Part shown: positions 20,740-31,640 of the stretch, piece by piece
Layout: each line of letters opens with the position of its first letter
Position numbering within the stretch: the stretch's first letter is position 1
Assembly: GCA_031213475.1 (NCBI GenBank)
Contig: JARUPZ010000009.1
Coordinates: 7,225,601 to 7,289,600, forward strand
Source of the DNA: Nereocystis luetkeana
Taxonomy: Eukaryota; Sar; Phaeophyceae; Laminariales; Laminariaceae
Direction of reading: 5' to 3'
DNA: 64,000 nt
The notes under the pieces: model-generated
Told to the model about the DNA's origin: nothing
Database searches by the model: none
Seen by the model: the letters and a program-made list of their open reading frames with translations, nothing else
Program-made: the position numbers and the translations under genes

Positions 20740-22129
20740 GTCATTGTGCACTACCAGTTCGCAGGAGACGAAAAAGATGTACGAAGCGTGCCCATACTCT
20801 ACTGACTAGAAGTTCCTAGTACATCACAACAAGAACAACGCTGGCCGGGTGTCGGGGAAAGACATAAACAACGATAAAACGACCAGGGTACACTTGGCAT
20901 TGTCGGGTAGAGGACTCAACTGACCGGGAGTAGGTTCGTATACCTAGAGTAGTGGCTGCCGTAGCGTGAGGGAGGCGTAAGGTCCGGAGACCAGGAAGGA
21001 GCTGATATATATAGTGCATTACTGGTGAACAAGAAGGTTAAACGAACGATGCACGAGTATACCCTACCAGTAGAGTACAGTGTTCAGAACCGCCCTCTCC
21101 GCGCCCAAAGGCGAAGGGGGCGTCACTTGCATGAGAAGACGGACCCAGGTTTTTGAAGATACGCGTAGGAATACGATAGATAGTGACAATCGCAAGCCCC
21201 AATGTTGGGTGATGTCTTGACATCGGACTACCCTACCCGAAAGCAGTGTGTACGCCGCACCATACACGTTGAGTGACCATGCGCAATGGCCGGGCCGGAT
21301 TTACCATCGCAGGTCGGCCGTGCAATCAGCCACGTACTGCTGTGGCTGAAACCTCGCACGTATCATACGATCCAACGATACGAGATACAGTAAGCACGAG
21401 CAAGAGAGAAAACAAAGGAGAAAACGCATGCAGCAACACAGACAGCTTCCACAGGCAGACACGAAGCAACCAACCACGAGCAGACCACACGCCGAGAGGA
21501 CGAGCGGAATATGACCGGCTTTGTTTCTCGGAATAGCTAGTACAGCCGTACCATGCCAGTCCCGTCTGGGTCTGCCGAGGTTAGCCGCTCCCGGCTACGG
21601 CCCAAATACTACCACTATTCCTACTGGTCACATGGCCTCGCGCGGGCGAGGTCAGCGAACACGCAATGCTCAAATAGATGCTGAGCGTTCCGCGATCACC
21701 CCCTCGTCCTCGCCCACAAGAACCCAAGCCCCAAGCAGGTGGGTACACCCTCGCAGTAAACCAACCAGAGGGCCAAAACGATGCACCGGTGTGCCTCCGC
21801 CCGCACGGAGTGACACATCACGATAAGGAGGCAACACACAACTCTGCGCAGGTGCAATGAGTGATGATGCCAACGCGCGGCGGTGGGGATACTGCTGCTC
21901 GGCACGCTTCACGTACAGGTAGAACCAGCAGGTTGGTGCGGGCCAACGCCAGTATCTGAGACCAAAAACATTAGTGATTCATATAGACCGTAGGCACATA
22001 CCCTGGTACCTGGTACCAGTATATAGCTTTTACGAGCACCTTTTAACAGATACCCCGCGCGTAAAAACTCTATAAAATAGTGTTCTCCCGTGCACGGAAA
22101 ACGGAATTAGAAAGGATACGGGAATTTGA
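20740..22129. other. No gene recognised
   Basis: Short open frames on both strands without splice support. A frame on the minus strand near 21120-21240 (LRLSLSIVFLRVSSKTWVRL) is coding-like but cannot be placed. Confidence 0.5.
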
Positions 22130-22222
22130 ACCCTGTTAGGACTGCAGTCTCATTTTGGGAACAACCCACTAAAATCTCAAAGTAGTTTGTCCCAAAAACG
22201 GGACTGCGGTTTTAAAAGGGTT
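22130..22222 (+). mobile_element. Palindromic MITE, family D
   Basis: About 93-bp near-perfect inverted repeat: ends CCCTGTTAGGACTGCAGTC and GACTGCGGTTTTAAAAGGG, with a central AATCTCAAAGTAGTTTGTCCC. Same family at 50405, 61724 and 4692. Confidence 0.8.
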
Positions 22223-22734
22223 AAACAGATAACATCTCCAACGGACAGAGCAGACACAGATCACAACGGTACAGAGAGCGGGCGCAACCTGCCGCCGGCA
22301 AGGGCCTTCCGGTCCATCTCAAAGCAGCCATGACAGGACACGACGACACAGCAGCCAGGCACGTGCCGTTCGTTGACCTGTTGCACGCGGTGCTACAGAT
22401 TACTCTCGCGCGAGGGCGTAACGTTTCGACGCTCAATCCTAGGTGAAACCCTGTGAAGAATAGATCGACATCCTACTGTTTTGTATTAATAGCTACATTT
22501 CGTTACGATTAATATGACCACACCTACGAGTACGCACGAAAACACGGCAACATTACGAACGAGAACAAAGCGAGCAAGAGAAAGAAGGAGAGGCAAAACA
22601 GATCAGAGAAGCAGCAGTGCCCTCAGATACGCACGTATCAGACATCATAAGAAGGGCAATGCTATCTGCGACACCGCGCCACTTTCGCGGCACATGCCTC
22701 AGGTTGGCCCCGCACCGCCAGGGATGTGATGGCA

Positions 22735-23535
22735 AGGCGCAGGGTCATCAACATTGGAGCCTATCGCACGGCCGAAACGGGCAAGGACTCGAGGACATAT
22801 CTGGCATCCTGGTGCACCCGAAAAACGCCCAAATCGGTGTCGCAAATACCACGGTATTTATGACACCGCAACGCGGTTGCCGCACACGCCCCGGATCGGC
22901 AAAGCGAAACCAGCGAAGTCCCAGCATGGTGTAGGGCTACCATCGGAGCCATTGTGTAGCCAAAACGGGTCAGTACTCGAGGAGGTATGGAGTAGTCCGA
23001 GAATCGTGCACATTGATAAGACACCGTGGTAGTCCTGGTCCAAACGGGGCGCGCGCGACGAGCGCGTGCGATGTCGTCAAATGCGGTTTTACCGACACCG
23101 GTCTGAATATTCATCTGACAGCAGTGCACCGGGATCACCGGGATATCACGCACAGCAGTATCTCCTAGAGCACTGGCCCGTTCTGGCTACACGATGGCTT
23201 CAAATGGCACCCTTACACCATGCCGAGATACAACCGATACGTATTACGGGGGACCATAGTTAACAGGACCAAATATTGTTAGTAAAAATGGTAAAATATA
23301 CCAGGTATCGTTTTTTATGTATACCATAGGTCCTGTAAACTATGGTCCTCCGTAATAGTGCTTTGCCGATCGGGAGCGTATTTGCGACATCCGTGTCGCA
23401 AATAAGGCTTGTTTGGGACACTAGCGAGAAGATTCTGGGGATGCACCAGGAAACCACATATTTCCTCGAGCACTGGGCCGTTTCGGCTACACGATGGCTT
23501 CAAAGGTAGCCCTACACCATGCTGAGGCTCTACTT
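22735..23535. repeat. Dispersed 60-150 bp repeat, four copies
   Basis: Word CTCGAGCACTGGCCCGTTTC then GGCTACACGATGGCTTCAA occurs at about 23165 and 23468 (plus) and 22745 and 22930 (minus). Two copies extend to a TTTGCGACA...GGTGCACCAGGA block. Not flanked by obvious terminal repeats. Confidence 0.7.
23244..23353 (+). mobile_element. TA-flanked MITE, family C
   Basis: TIR TTACGGGGGACCATAGTTAA pairs with AACTATGGTCCTCCGTAA at the right end; flanked by TA on both sides. Contains an 8-bp CCAGGTAT insertion at 23301 absent from other copies. Confidence 0.9.
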
Positions 23536-24204
23536 GTACTGCGTCGCCGATCTACCGCGGAAAAAGCAAACGATCTACAAGGCAGTAGGCTAATTCTTGC
23601 GCAGTCGGGCACGAGGATCGAAAAAGCCGGGCTCCGATCGGGGACCAGACCGTGCTCTATTTTGTACAGTTGAAAAAAGTAGTCTCTTCGGGCCCGATGT
23701 GTCGATCGAGCGATCTCATCCATGGGCATCCCGCGCACGTAGAAAATACTCTAGTTTTTCCGACGGGACTCGTGTATCGGGCTTTGTCTCGATCGACGAA
23801 AAGCATTTGGAGGCCCTCTCCACGCCCCTGTAATAGCACGCGGACGAGCCACACAGCAGCAACCCAAGCACCTCCACGATGTTGGGTTGACTGCTCAACA
23901 GCTGCTGCTCAATAGCTGCTGCTGCCACTGCTGCTGCGGCTCACAGCGAGGCACCTCCTAGACCCCCCGACCAGGAGGCGAAGAAGTTTTCATGATACGT
24001 TCGCCTGCAATACCCCCGAAAGAGCACAAAACCTACAATAAATTCGACCCGACTGACGACATAGGCAAGGCACCCAGGCGCACCCCGTCGAAGCAGTTGT
24101 GGATCGGAAACCGACCTTTTTTTGATCCTTCCAATCCGACTGTATAAAAAAAAGGATTCGCCCAGCTCATTTTTTTATGGAAGAACAATCATTACGAGTA
24201 CGTA

Positions 24205-24290
24205 CGTATGCACTCGGCGACACTTGAACCCACAAAAATTGATCTTAGTAGGCACGCGGACCACCTACCGAGCCACCGGGGACGCTACTG
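24205..24290 (-). repeat. tRNA-like SINE remnant
   Basis: Reverse complement reads GGTGGCTCGGTAGGTGGTCC, a box-A-like block, and GTGGGTTCAAGTGTCGCC, a box-B-like block. The ends do not pair as an acceptor stem, so it is not a tRNA gene. A second copy closes the window at 63885. Confidence 0.55.
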
Positions 24291-25750
24291 CTGTACCCGG
24301 TATTTCGCACGCACGTACAGCAGTCCCAGGTATCATACTCTGTAGATCAGGCCGGGACACGACAGCAGTACAAGTACAGCTATGTATACGTGCTCAGAAG
24401 TGCGAGCACCTCCCAGGTTGGAAGCATTGCCGCGCAAGGCCGAGGACAGGACTAGAATTGGGAGCATCGTATTGTCGTGCGCCTCGCAATGAGCTCTTGG
24501 ATGTCTGCCTGCGCCTTCATTCGACGCAGCCTAGCCTTTCGCTATCTGGATACTCCTCCGCAGCAGACCTTGTGTGTCCTATGCATACCTGTACCACCCT
24601 CGTATCACAGGTGATGCAACACGTGAAGTCTGCCGTCCTGTGTCAGACACACAGGTCAACGCAAACAGGTGATGCAAAGACAACACAAACTTCGGTACCA
24701 GGGGACAAAATATAATCGAAAAACTTCACCATACAAGCAAATACCTGGTAGTAAACAGTAACCTCGACTGAACGGGCTTACCTCAGCCTTTCCCACGCCT
24801 CGATTGCACCACCACTCCAACCAAGTCGACAGTCACGTTCGCTCACACACTCAGCAACAGGCACCGTCACCCTTACTGCCGTCTCCTGCTTGGCACCAGA
24901 GGGATCACGGCGTAAAATTTAAATTACTCAATGGGTTTCCACAAAATTCAAATATTGGGGATGGCGTTTTTGTCAATGAAATTCAAACTTGCGATGCGAG
25001 TCCATGCATGCACCGTCCCAGCCCACACTGCATAGTGTTGATGCGTTGAGGGGCCGAGAAGAACAAGCTGAAGCACAGCCGTGACAGGGACGGACGCAAC
25101 CTGCGGATACGCCGAATTAGGTTAATTGCGGTCACAGCACCTTCCCAAGGAGGCAAAGGTGACGAGTTCTGTTTTTCCTCCCAGGTGCTGCGGGCTTCGT
25201 CTTCGCCCCTTCGGTGTTCGGGCTTTCAGCGTTGAAGGTTGAAGCCCAAAAGGCAGACATGTCATCAGCCTCAATACCTGAGCCCACGAATAAGTAAGGC
25301 GGTAGTGTATAATACAGCAGTAGTGGTGTTCCGCGACCCTCTCAAGGCATTTTGATTCTGGGCATTGATCCATAATCCATACGTAGTGCTGACCGTTTTG
25401 GTCAGGTCTTTTTGGTGTGTGCCGGGTGTCATACCAGGTATAGCACCATGATGCTGACCATTTGTTTTCAGTACCTCGTACTCCTCGGTACTACGTACTG
25501 CTTACCAGTGTGTACCAGGCATGACATCAAAACAGAGATACCGAAATCACCGAAATCCCAGCATCCTGGTATCCTGGTATCCTGGTAGGAGCGCCACGAG
25601 ACATCCGTCCTGGGCAAGCCGACTGTTGTCGATGGACACGCCCGCCGGAAGGCTGTACGCGGCGGCTAACTACGTACGACGTCTCGGCCTTCTTGGCAAA
25701 GTGGGCCGGCTAACCGCTGAAGCGGGTGATACATGTGCTGCCTCATGTTA

Positions 25751-25855
25751 TTACGGGGGGCCATAGTTAATAGGACCAAATATTGTTAGTAAATATGGTT
25801 AAATATATAGGTTTTTATCTGGACCGTAGGTCCTATTAACTATGGTCCCCCGAAA
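25751..25855 (+). mobile_element. TA-flanked MITE, family C
   Basis: Ends TTACGGGGGGCCATAGTTAA and ACTATGGTCCCCCGAAA, TA on both sides. Full length. Confidence 0.9.
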
Positions 25856-26169
25856 TAGGCACAACAGTAGTACGGCCAGGGTCGGAATATTACACACATG
25901 TACCTGGTTTGTCTGGGCTGTGCGAATTCGCGTGCTGCGTGCTGCGTGGCTATCGGTGTCTGTTGTCAACATTGCTGTTCCCTGAGTGATAATGTTCGCT
26001 ATCCAGCGCTATCCTGCACGGTACGAGTACGCACGAGCCGTCTGCGGGTGCCATCTACAGCAAAGGATGCAAGTTATACCTTCCAGGCACCGGGTACATA
26101 ACGCTATGATATCCCCTCTCTCCTCTTGTAGCGGCAGCAAGCGTCCCCTCATCATACCTGGCAGGCGTT

Positions 26170-26840
26170 CCTGGCACGCGTTATCGCCTGCCTTTCTTAT
26201 GCACGCCTCGCCCCGCCGTTTAGAAGATTCATCTGGCGAGGCACATGTGTTGGCAGGAAGAGCCCCGTTAGGACCTCGCGAAGTGACCAACCCAGGCAGC
26301 CTCCCCCGGCCACGCAGACCCCGTGCTGTGCAATCTGCCTGCCTATCTGATGAATGCCTCGCCCCTTCGTTCGGAAGACATCTGGCGAGGCAAGCAGCAA
26401 CTATTACGGGGGGTCATGGTGAATATGACCCCATGTTGTCAGCAAAAATAGCTAAATATATAGGTTTTTGCGTGTACCATAGGTCCTATTTACTATGGTC
26501 CCCGGTAATAATGTAAGAGCCCATACCTCCCAACATCGTCAAGCACCTTGTGTGAGTGCCCAGAGAACAGCCGAAGGCATCACGTGCTATTAATAGCAGC
26601 AGTAGATACCGCCTCACACTTACTGTAACACTGGCGTCGTATACTATTCATATTAATAGGCGCTTTTTGCACCTGTTCGAGGTCTGTTTTTTTTCCCCCG
26701 CCGACAAATTCGGCTATTCTCTCTTGTACATACTATTTCATAGCAAGAATCGCTGGCACATGTGTTGGCAGGAAGAGACCAGTCGGGTACTCGCGCAGTG
26801 ACCAACCCCGGCAGCCTCCCCCGATCACCGCGCCGACCCC
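26170..26840. repeat. Local direct repeats
   Basis: GGCACATGTGTTGGCAGGAA at 26240 recurs at 26755 with about 80 bp of similarity. A second pair (GCACGCCTCGCCCC / GAATGCCTCGCCCC with following TCTGGCGAGGCA) is at 26202 and 26354. MITEs lie between and after the repeats. Confidence 0.75.
26404..26508 (+). mobile_element. TA-flanked MITE, family C
   Basis: Ends TTACGGGGGGTCATGG and CTATGGTCCCCGGTAA, TA on both sides. Confidence 0.9.
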
Positions 26841-26957
26841 GCCGGCCTCTCCGACCGAAGCGGGCCACGCTTTCGCGCGGGTCGACCCAAGCGCCTCGTG
26901 CGGACCGACGCGGACGCCCCTTTTCGGAGGGCCCGCCGCGGATCGTCACAGCTGCTA

Positions 26958-27062
26958 CTACGGGGAGGCATATTAAATAGGACCTACGGTACATACGAAA
27001 AACTAAATATTTCGGTATTTTTACTCGCAATATTTGGTCCTGTTTACGATGGTCCCCCGTAA
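26958..27062 (-). mobile_element. TA-flanked MITE, family C
   Basis: Inverted relative to the other nearby copies: CTACGGGGAGGCATATTAAA at the left and ACGATGGTCCCCCGTAA at the right, TA on both sides. Confidence 0.9.
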
Positions 27063-27064
27063 TA

Positions 27065-28200
27065 GCGACCTTTCGCGGAAGCAGTTTGCACCGCACGGGC
27101 AAACGCATTCTCCAGACGGAGCATATCGAGGTCGTCGGCCCTCATTCGGGCACCGCAGATACGCAGTGCCCGCGTGCAGTCTGCTATATACAGCCTTGCC
27201 TGTTGGTGCATATTTATCACTGCTGTTATTTATGCGCTGCAGCGTTGCAAAGTTGTGCTCTCTGCCTGTTGTCATGTTGTTTGCCTGGTTCGTGTCCGGG
27301 CTGTGTGCTCGTGAAAGACCGAAAAAGATGACGACATTTCACTGATACGTACGTAAAAGATAAGACCTCTCGTGCAGAAACCAAGGAAATCGTCTCATCC
27401 ACTCCCGCCGGAAAAAAAACAACAAATTAGCGCCGCTGCACGACAGCCGTGTACAAACAAATTCGAAATATTTATGCGGATGAAACAAATTGTAATAGTC
27501 GTTGTGCGACACCCGCGGCCCCCGTTTGAAACACGCACAAAAAGTCTACGATACAACGCCGAAACCTTTATAGTTCATTCATGGCGTACGACAAAAGTTT
27601 GAGACATCCGATATCACATACGTACGACAGTTTTGAAAATCGCATCGAATGTGTTCGATATATTTGCCGAAGACAGTAAGCACAACTCGGCTCTGAGGTT
27701 CGAAATTTCTTGCCCAAAAAGTCATCTGGTTCTTGTTGCAAGCTTTCTTGTGTTGAAGTGTCAAGCCGTCGTCGATGTATCCTATCGAGCGTGTTTTTGT
27801 TTTGCGCTCCGTCCGCTGGCATCCTCGTGTGTGTGTGTATTTTTTTTTGTGGTCTCCGCAAATCTGTACCTGCCGTTCGTACGTGACCCCGTTCGTGTGT
27901 TGTCGGACGCCGTTGTTCATCATAGCTCTCCTTCCTCCTGTGCTGATCCTTGCTGAAACGACCTGGTTGCACACCTCAGTTAGGCAATGGATTGTCTACT
28001 GGAGATCGTTTAGCTCTTCGCCTGTCGTGTTGCGAAAGGTTTGTTGGCACAGGATCTGCATACGAGTACAGATCGTACTACCATAGATACCATAGATGAT
28101 ACTACCATATATACCATAGGTCATGCAGGTCGTGCGGGACCCAACCACCCGGCAGTACGAGCAATCGTACAGCAGTAGGTCGATATGTGATCGAGTCGGG
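27065..28200. other. No gene recognised
   Basis: Both strands have 100-130 residue open frames around 27570-27970, but composition is ordinary and there is no domain or splice evidence. Confidence 0.45.
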
Positions 28201-28249
28201 AACCCTAATTTTATGCTCGTACCGTACCCGTTTTTTTTTATATCCCGCA

Positions 28250-28420
28250 CACCAGCAGCAGCAGCAGCGGCAGCGGCAGCAGCAGCAGCGGCAGCAGCAG
28301 CAGCACCGGCAGCAAGAGTGCTCGTAGGAAGCGCGAAAGCAGGGAGAGGAAGGGGAGGAGGAAGGAGGAGGAGGGGGAGGAGGAGAAGGAGTAGTAGTAT
28401 TAGTTGTAACAGAAGGAGGG
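28250..28420. repeat. CAG/GGA trinucleotide arrays
   Basis: CAGCAGCGGCAG array (28251-28312) passing into GGAGGAGGA. Three copies of a GGCTCGGCCAATCAGGTGCG word follow at about 28484, 28671 and 29312. Confidence 0.85.
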
Positions 28421-29375
28421 GTAGTCATGTCGCACGCCTCCCGTCCCCCCAAGAAGAAGCAGAAGCAGGTCCTGCTCGCGACCTGGCTCGGCCAATCAGG
28501 TGCGAGGGTTTCCTATTGTTCATAGATAGCGTGGGCCCATTTCATGATATGGCAATAGAGGATGGGAGGTTGTTGGTCCATGATTTATGAGATTCCTAGC
28601 ACAGCACAGCGATATGGGTGGGAAGTTCTTGGCCCGAAATTCGACGAGTTGTGATATACCCGCCTTATTAGCCCGGCTCAACCAATCAGGCGCGAGAGGG
28701 GTGTAGAGGTACGAACATTTTTTTTTTTTCACCTTCGAAATACAAGTGCGGTAGCCGCCGGCAGGGCCCATCAAGAATCCTGAACCCACAAAAAAATCAC
28801 CGCAATCGTTGACAACAGATGTGTCGTGGGATCGGGTTTTGGAGGCGTGTCTACGATAGAGGTATAGATCACAGTTGGGGAGGGGGGGAAACAAAAAAAC
28901 TTCCTGAGCCACCACCCCGTCCTTGCCGGGCGGCAGTTGAAGGAAGGATGAGCGTATGTAACTTGTGCTCTACATTGTTGGGCGTACGTACGTGCACGTG
29001 CGAGGCTCCTGCCACAGCATCAGTCGTATTCTTATCTTCATCCCCGTTGAACTCCGCATTATACCTTTTAGGAGGACGGAAGGTCCTCAGATTCATTAGG
29101 GCAAACCTCTATATGATGTAGAACGCCTCGTTTCTTGGCAGACCCTGCCGGCGGCTTTATTCAAATTTCTAGATTTAGTTGCAGGGCCCGGGATCCGGGT
29201 GGTTACGGGGTGCAAAGCGGGAGGTACATACAGAGAACGGTAAGGCTTCTGGCCCGTGGTTTGTGACTGCCCATGGGTTGTGGTATATGGCATGTAGCTG
29301 GCTGCCTGATAGCCTGGCTCGGTCAGGTGCAAGAGAAAAACTGCTTGCTTGCGTGGACTATTTCCTGTTTAGAGA

Positions 29376-29405
29376 GAGAGAGAGTAGAGGTTAGAGAGAG
29401 ATATT

Positions 29406-29438
<33 letters not shown>

Positions 29439-29453
29439 GTTAGAGAGAGATAT

Positions 29454-29499
<46 letters not shown>

Positions 29500-29515
29500 G
29501 TTAGAGAGAGATATT

Positions 29516-29602
<87 letters not shown>
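29376..29602. repeat. (GA)n array with higher-order unit
   Basis: Long GA runs separated by a recurring GTAG AGGTTAGAGAGAGATATTAG spacer (three times), so the array has a compound unit of about 60-70 bp. Confidence 0.95.
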
Positions 29603-29605
<3 letters not shown>

Positions 29606-30019
29606 CCACTCACTACTCTGAACTGAAAGGTAAGGAAAACGTTCGGTATTATTATCAATGTCTGCAACCGTCCCTTGTATGTCCGCCCGGACTGGTATTC
29701 GGTGATACCCATTGATTGGTCACAAATACCAAATGGACGATGTTTCGCGATGTTTTTATTTGGTCAAAGCTTTATTTTTACCAATCCGCCGGAGGATAAA
29801 ATAAAAAATAAAAAATGCACGAAACCGTAATGTTTCGCGATATTTTTGATTGGTCAACACACCAGAGTATTTATGTTTGCGCCCTGGGTCCGCTTGCCAC
29901 TCTGGTCCCGCCCCGACCCGGTCTCACTTGGACCAGGGCCTTCGAGTCTCACCGCGGGTTTATAGTTAGCCGGCGGCAAGGCCCACCAAGCATCTCTATT
30001 TTTTCCACGCCGACCGAAG

Positions 30020-30063
30020 CCGAGGGACGGCCAGAGCCGGCAGAAGCGTTTGTCGAATACCTG
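30020..30063 (+). CDS. Possible short exon, unknown gene
   Basis: Acceptor gaccgaag, donor GTGAGC, phase 1 to 0; reads EGRPEPAEAFVEYL. It joins in phase to 30482-30578. Could be a 5' exon of the PIF1-like gene, not proven. Confidence 0.35.
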
Positions 30064-30099
30064 GTGAGCGGTAAGCTACCCTCCTCTGTCGCGCCTTAT

Positions 30100-30365
30100 C
30101 TTTCTGCCCCTCTTCCTCTCTGCTCTCTCTCTGTGCTACCTCTCTCTCTTGGTTGTCTCTCCCTCTTTGTCTTTCTCTGTCTGCCTGTCTGTCGGTCTCT
30201 GCCTCTGCCTGTTTCTGGCTCTGTCTGTCTCTCTGTTTACCGTTCTGTTTTTCTCTGCTTCTTCTCTACCCCCTACGTCTCTGGCTCTATGTCTGACTCT
30301 CTATTTGCCTGCCCCTCTCTCTCTCTGACCGCCTCTCTCTGTCTCTCTGTTTTCTCCTTCTCCTA
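30100..30365. repeat. CT-rich (TCTG/TCTC) stretch
   Basis: Degenerate CTCTCTGTCTGCC units; intronic if the flanking exon calls hold. Confidence 0.8.
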
Positions 30366-30481
30366 TTCATGTTGCCCTCAGGAGGGGGGAGAGGAGGAAC
30401 GGGGTGGGGAGGGGGAAGGGGGGGGGGGGGGGGGAGGGGTGGGGGGAGGGAGTTGGGGTGGAGGACGAGGGGGCGTTGCAG

Positions 30482-30578
30482 GAAACGTCGGCGGTAACGG
30501 GAAGGTTAGTAGCGAGGACCCGTGGACGAAGTACGAGTCGCCGCCGGGGAATCGCCGTTCTGGTGGTGCTGCTGCCGG
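30482..30578 (+). CDS. Possible exon, unknown gene
   Basis: 97 bp, phase 0 to 1, acceptor gcgttgcag, donor GTGAGA. Reads ETSAVTGRLVARTRGRS then RRRGIAVLVVLLP. Looks coding; family not recognised. Phase does not join directly to 31570. Confidence 0.4.
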
Positions 30579-30780
30579 GTGAGAGCCGTTGTTGTCGTTG
30601 CTGTTAAGCTTGGCTTCGTTGATGCTGTTGTTGTTTGTGGTGATGGCGTTGTTGTTGTTGCTTTGTTGTTGTTGTTGTTGTTGTTGTTGGCCTGACGATT
30701 AATCTAGCACGGTTTCACTACAAGGAGAACGATTAATTTCATAGGGCGAGGGGCACAGAAAAAATAGAACCTCAGTCCCG

Positions 30781-30805
30781 TGGGGGGGGGGGGGGGGGGG
30801 GGAGG
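30781..30805. repeat. G homopolymer
   Basis: Run of more than 20 G broken by one A. No SINE end next to it, so it serves as a control for the poly(C)-tail idea. Confidence 0.95.
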
Positions 30806-30889
30806 GGGGGCAGGATGATTGGTGAGTTCCACGGCCTTGCCGTACACCCACCGTACAAACGAAGCAGAACGAGAGACACGCAAAAGCGA

Positions 30890-30993
30890 TTGCGGGGGAC
30901 CATAGTCACTAAGATCAAATATTGTTCGTAAAATTAGCGAAATTTGTAGGTTTTTGTGTGCACTGTAGGTCCTATCTATTTTGTCCCTCAGGT
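30890..30993 (+). mobile_element. MITE family C, degraded
   Basis: Left end TTGCGGGGGACCATAGTC, right end decayed (TTTTGTCCCTCAGG). No TA on the left. Confidence 0.75.
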
Positions 30994-31199
30994 AAAGAAG
31001 GCCGAAGAGCAAATGGTCACGTCACCGGCCGCGCGAAAGCAGCCCGGTCCTATCCAGTGCAATGACATGCCCATACGCATTCGTCTGCTCGGCTTGCTTC
31101 AAGGCAACGCAAGCACGTTTCGACGCGTGTCGCGGTTCTGCGGCCACAGAGCTGGTATCTCCCTCAGGACTCGAAGAATCGGCGCTACACTCGACACTT

Positions 31200-31345
31200 T
31201 TGAGTGCGCTGGATGGATGTCGACGGATAGCAAGAAAGGTTTCGTGTGAAGAACACGCACTCACCCCTAGCCCTGAGTGTGCTTGCTGGATGTCGACGTG
31301 TAAATATATCGGCCTCATGTGACGAACGCACACACACCGCTACAG
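31200..31345. repeat. Short tandem duplication, about 75 bp
   Basis: GAGTGCGCTGGATGGATGTC at 31202 and GAGTGTGCTTGCTGGATGTC at 31276 begin two diverged units. Confidence 0.55.
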
Positions 31346-31569
31346 CGGAGGGGCACGGATGTACGTACGTGGCACCTCTTTTTTTTTTTTTCTTTTTTTT
31401 TCTCCTGAGGCGCCTCACCGGAGGAGGCGTTCGATTTTCTTCCCCCCCCATACATGTCTCTTTTACCCGCGAATGTGATTTCATCTCAGCCCGATATGTA
31501 CGCCCCCTCCCATACTACAGTGGGGGGTGGGGAGGGAGGCGGGGGGTGTACTCAAATAATGAGTACCAG

Positions 31570-31640
31570 GTATAAGTCGATTGCTTTTGAGGGCAAACTG
31601 CAGTCCCGTTCTGGGGGAAAATTACTTGATATTTCGAGTG
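31570..31640 (+). CDS. Possible PIF1-like gene exon (5' part)
   Basis: 71 bp, phase 2 to 1, donor GTAGGT. Reads YKSIAFEGKLQSRSGGKLLD. It joins in phase to 32396-32480. Coding-like and consistent, but nothing in it is diagnostic of PIF1. Confidence 0.35.

Noticed and set aside
24122-24715. 197-residue open frame
   Set aside because: Crosses the tRNA-like SINE and shows no domain; probably chance.
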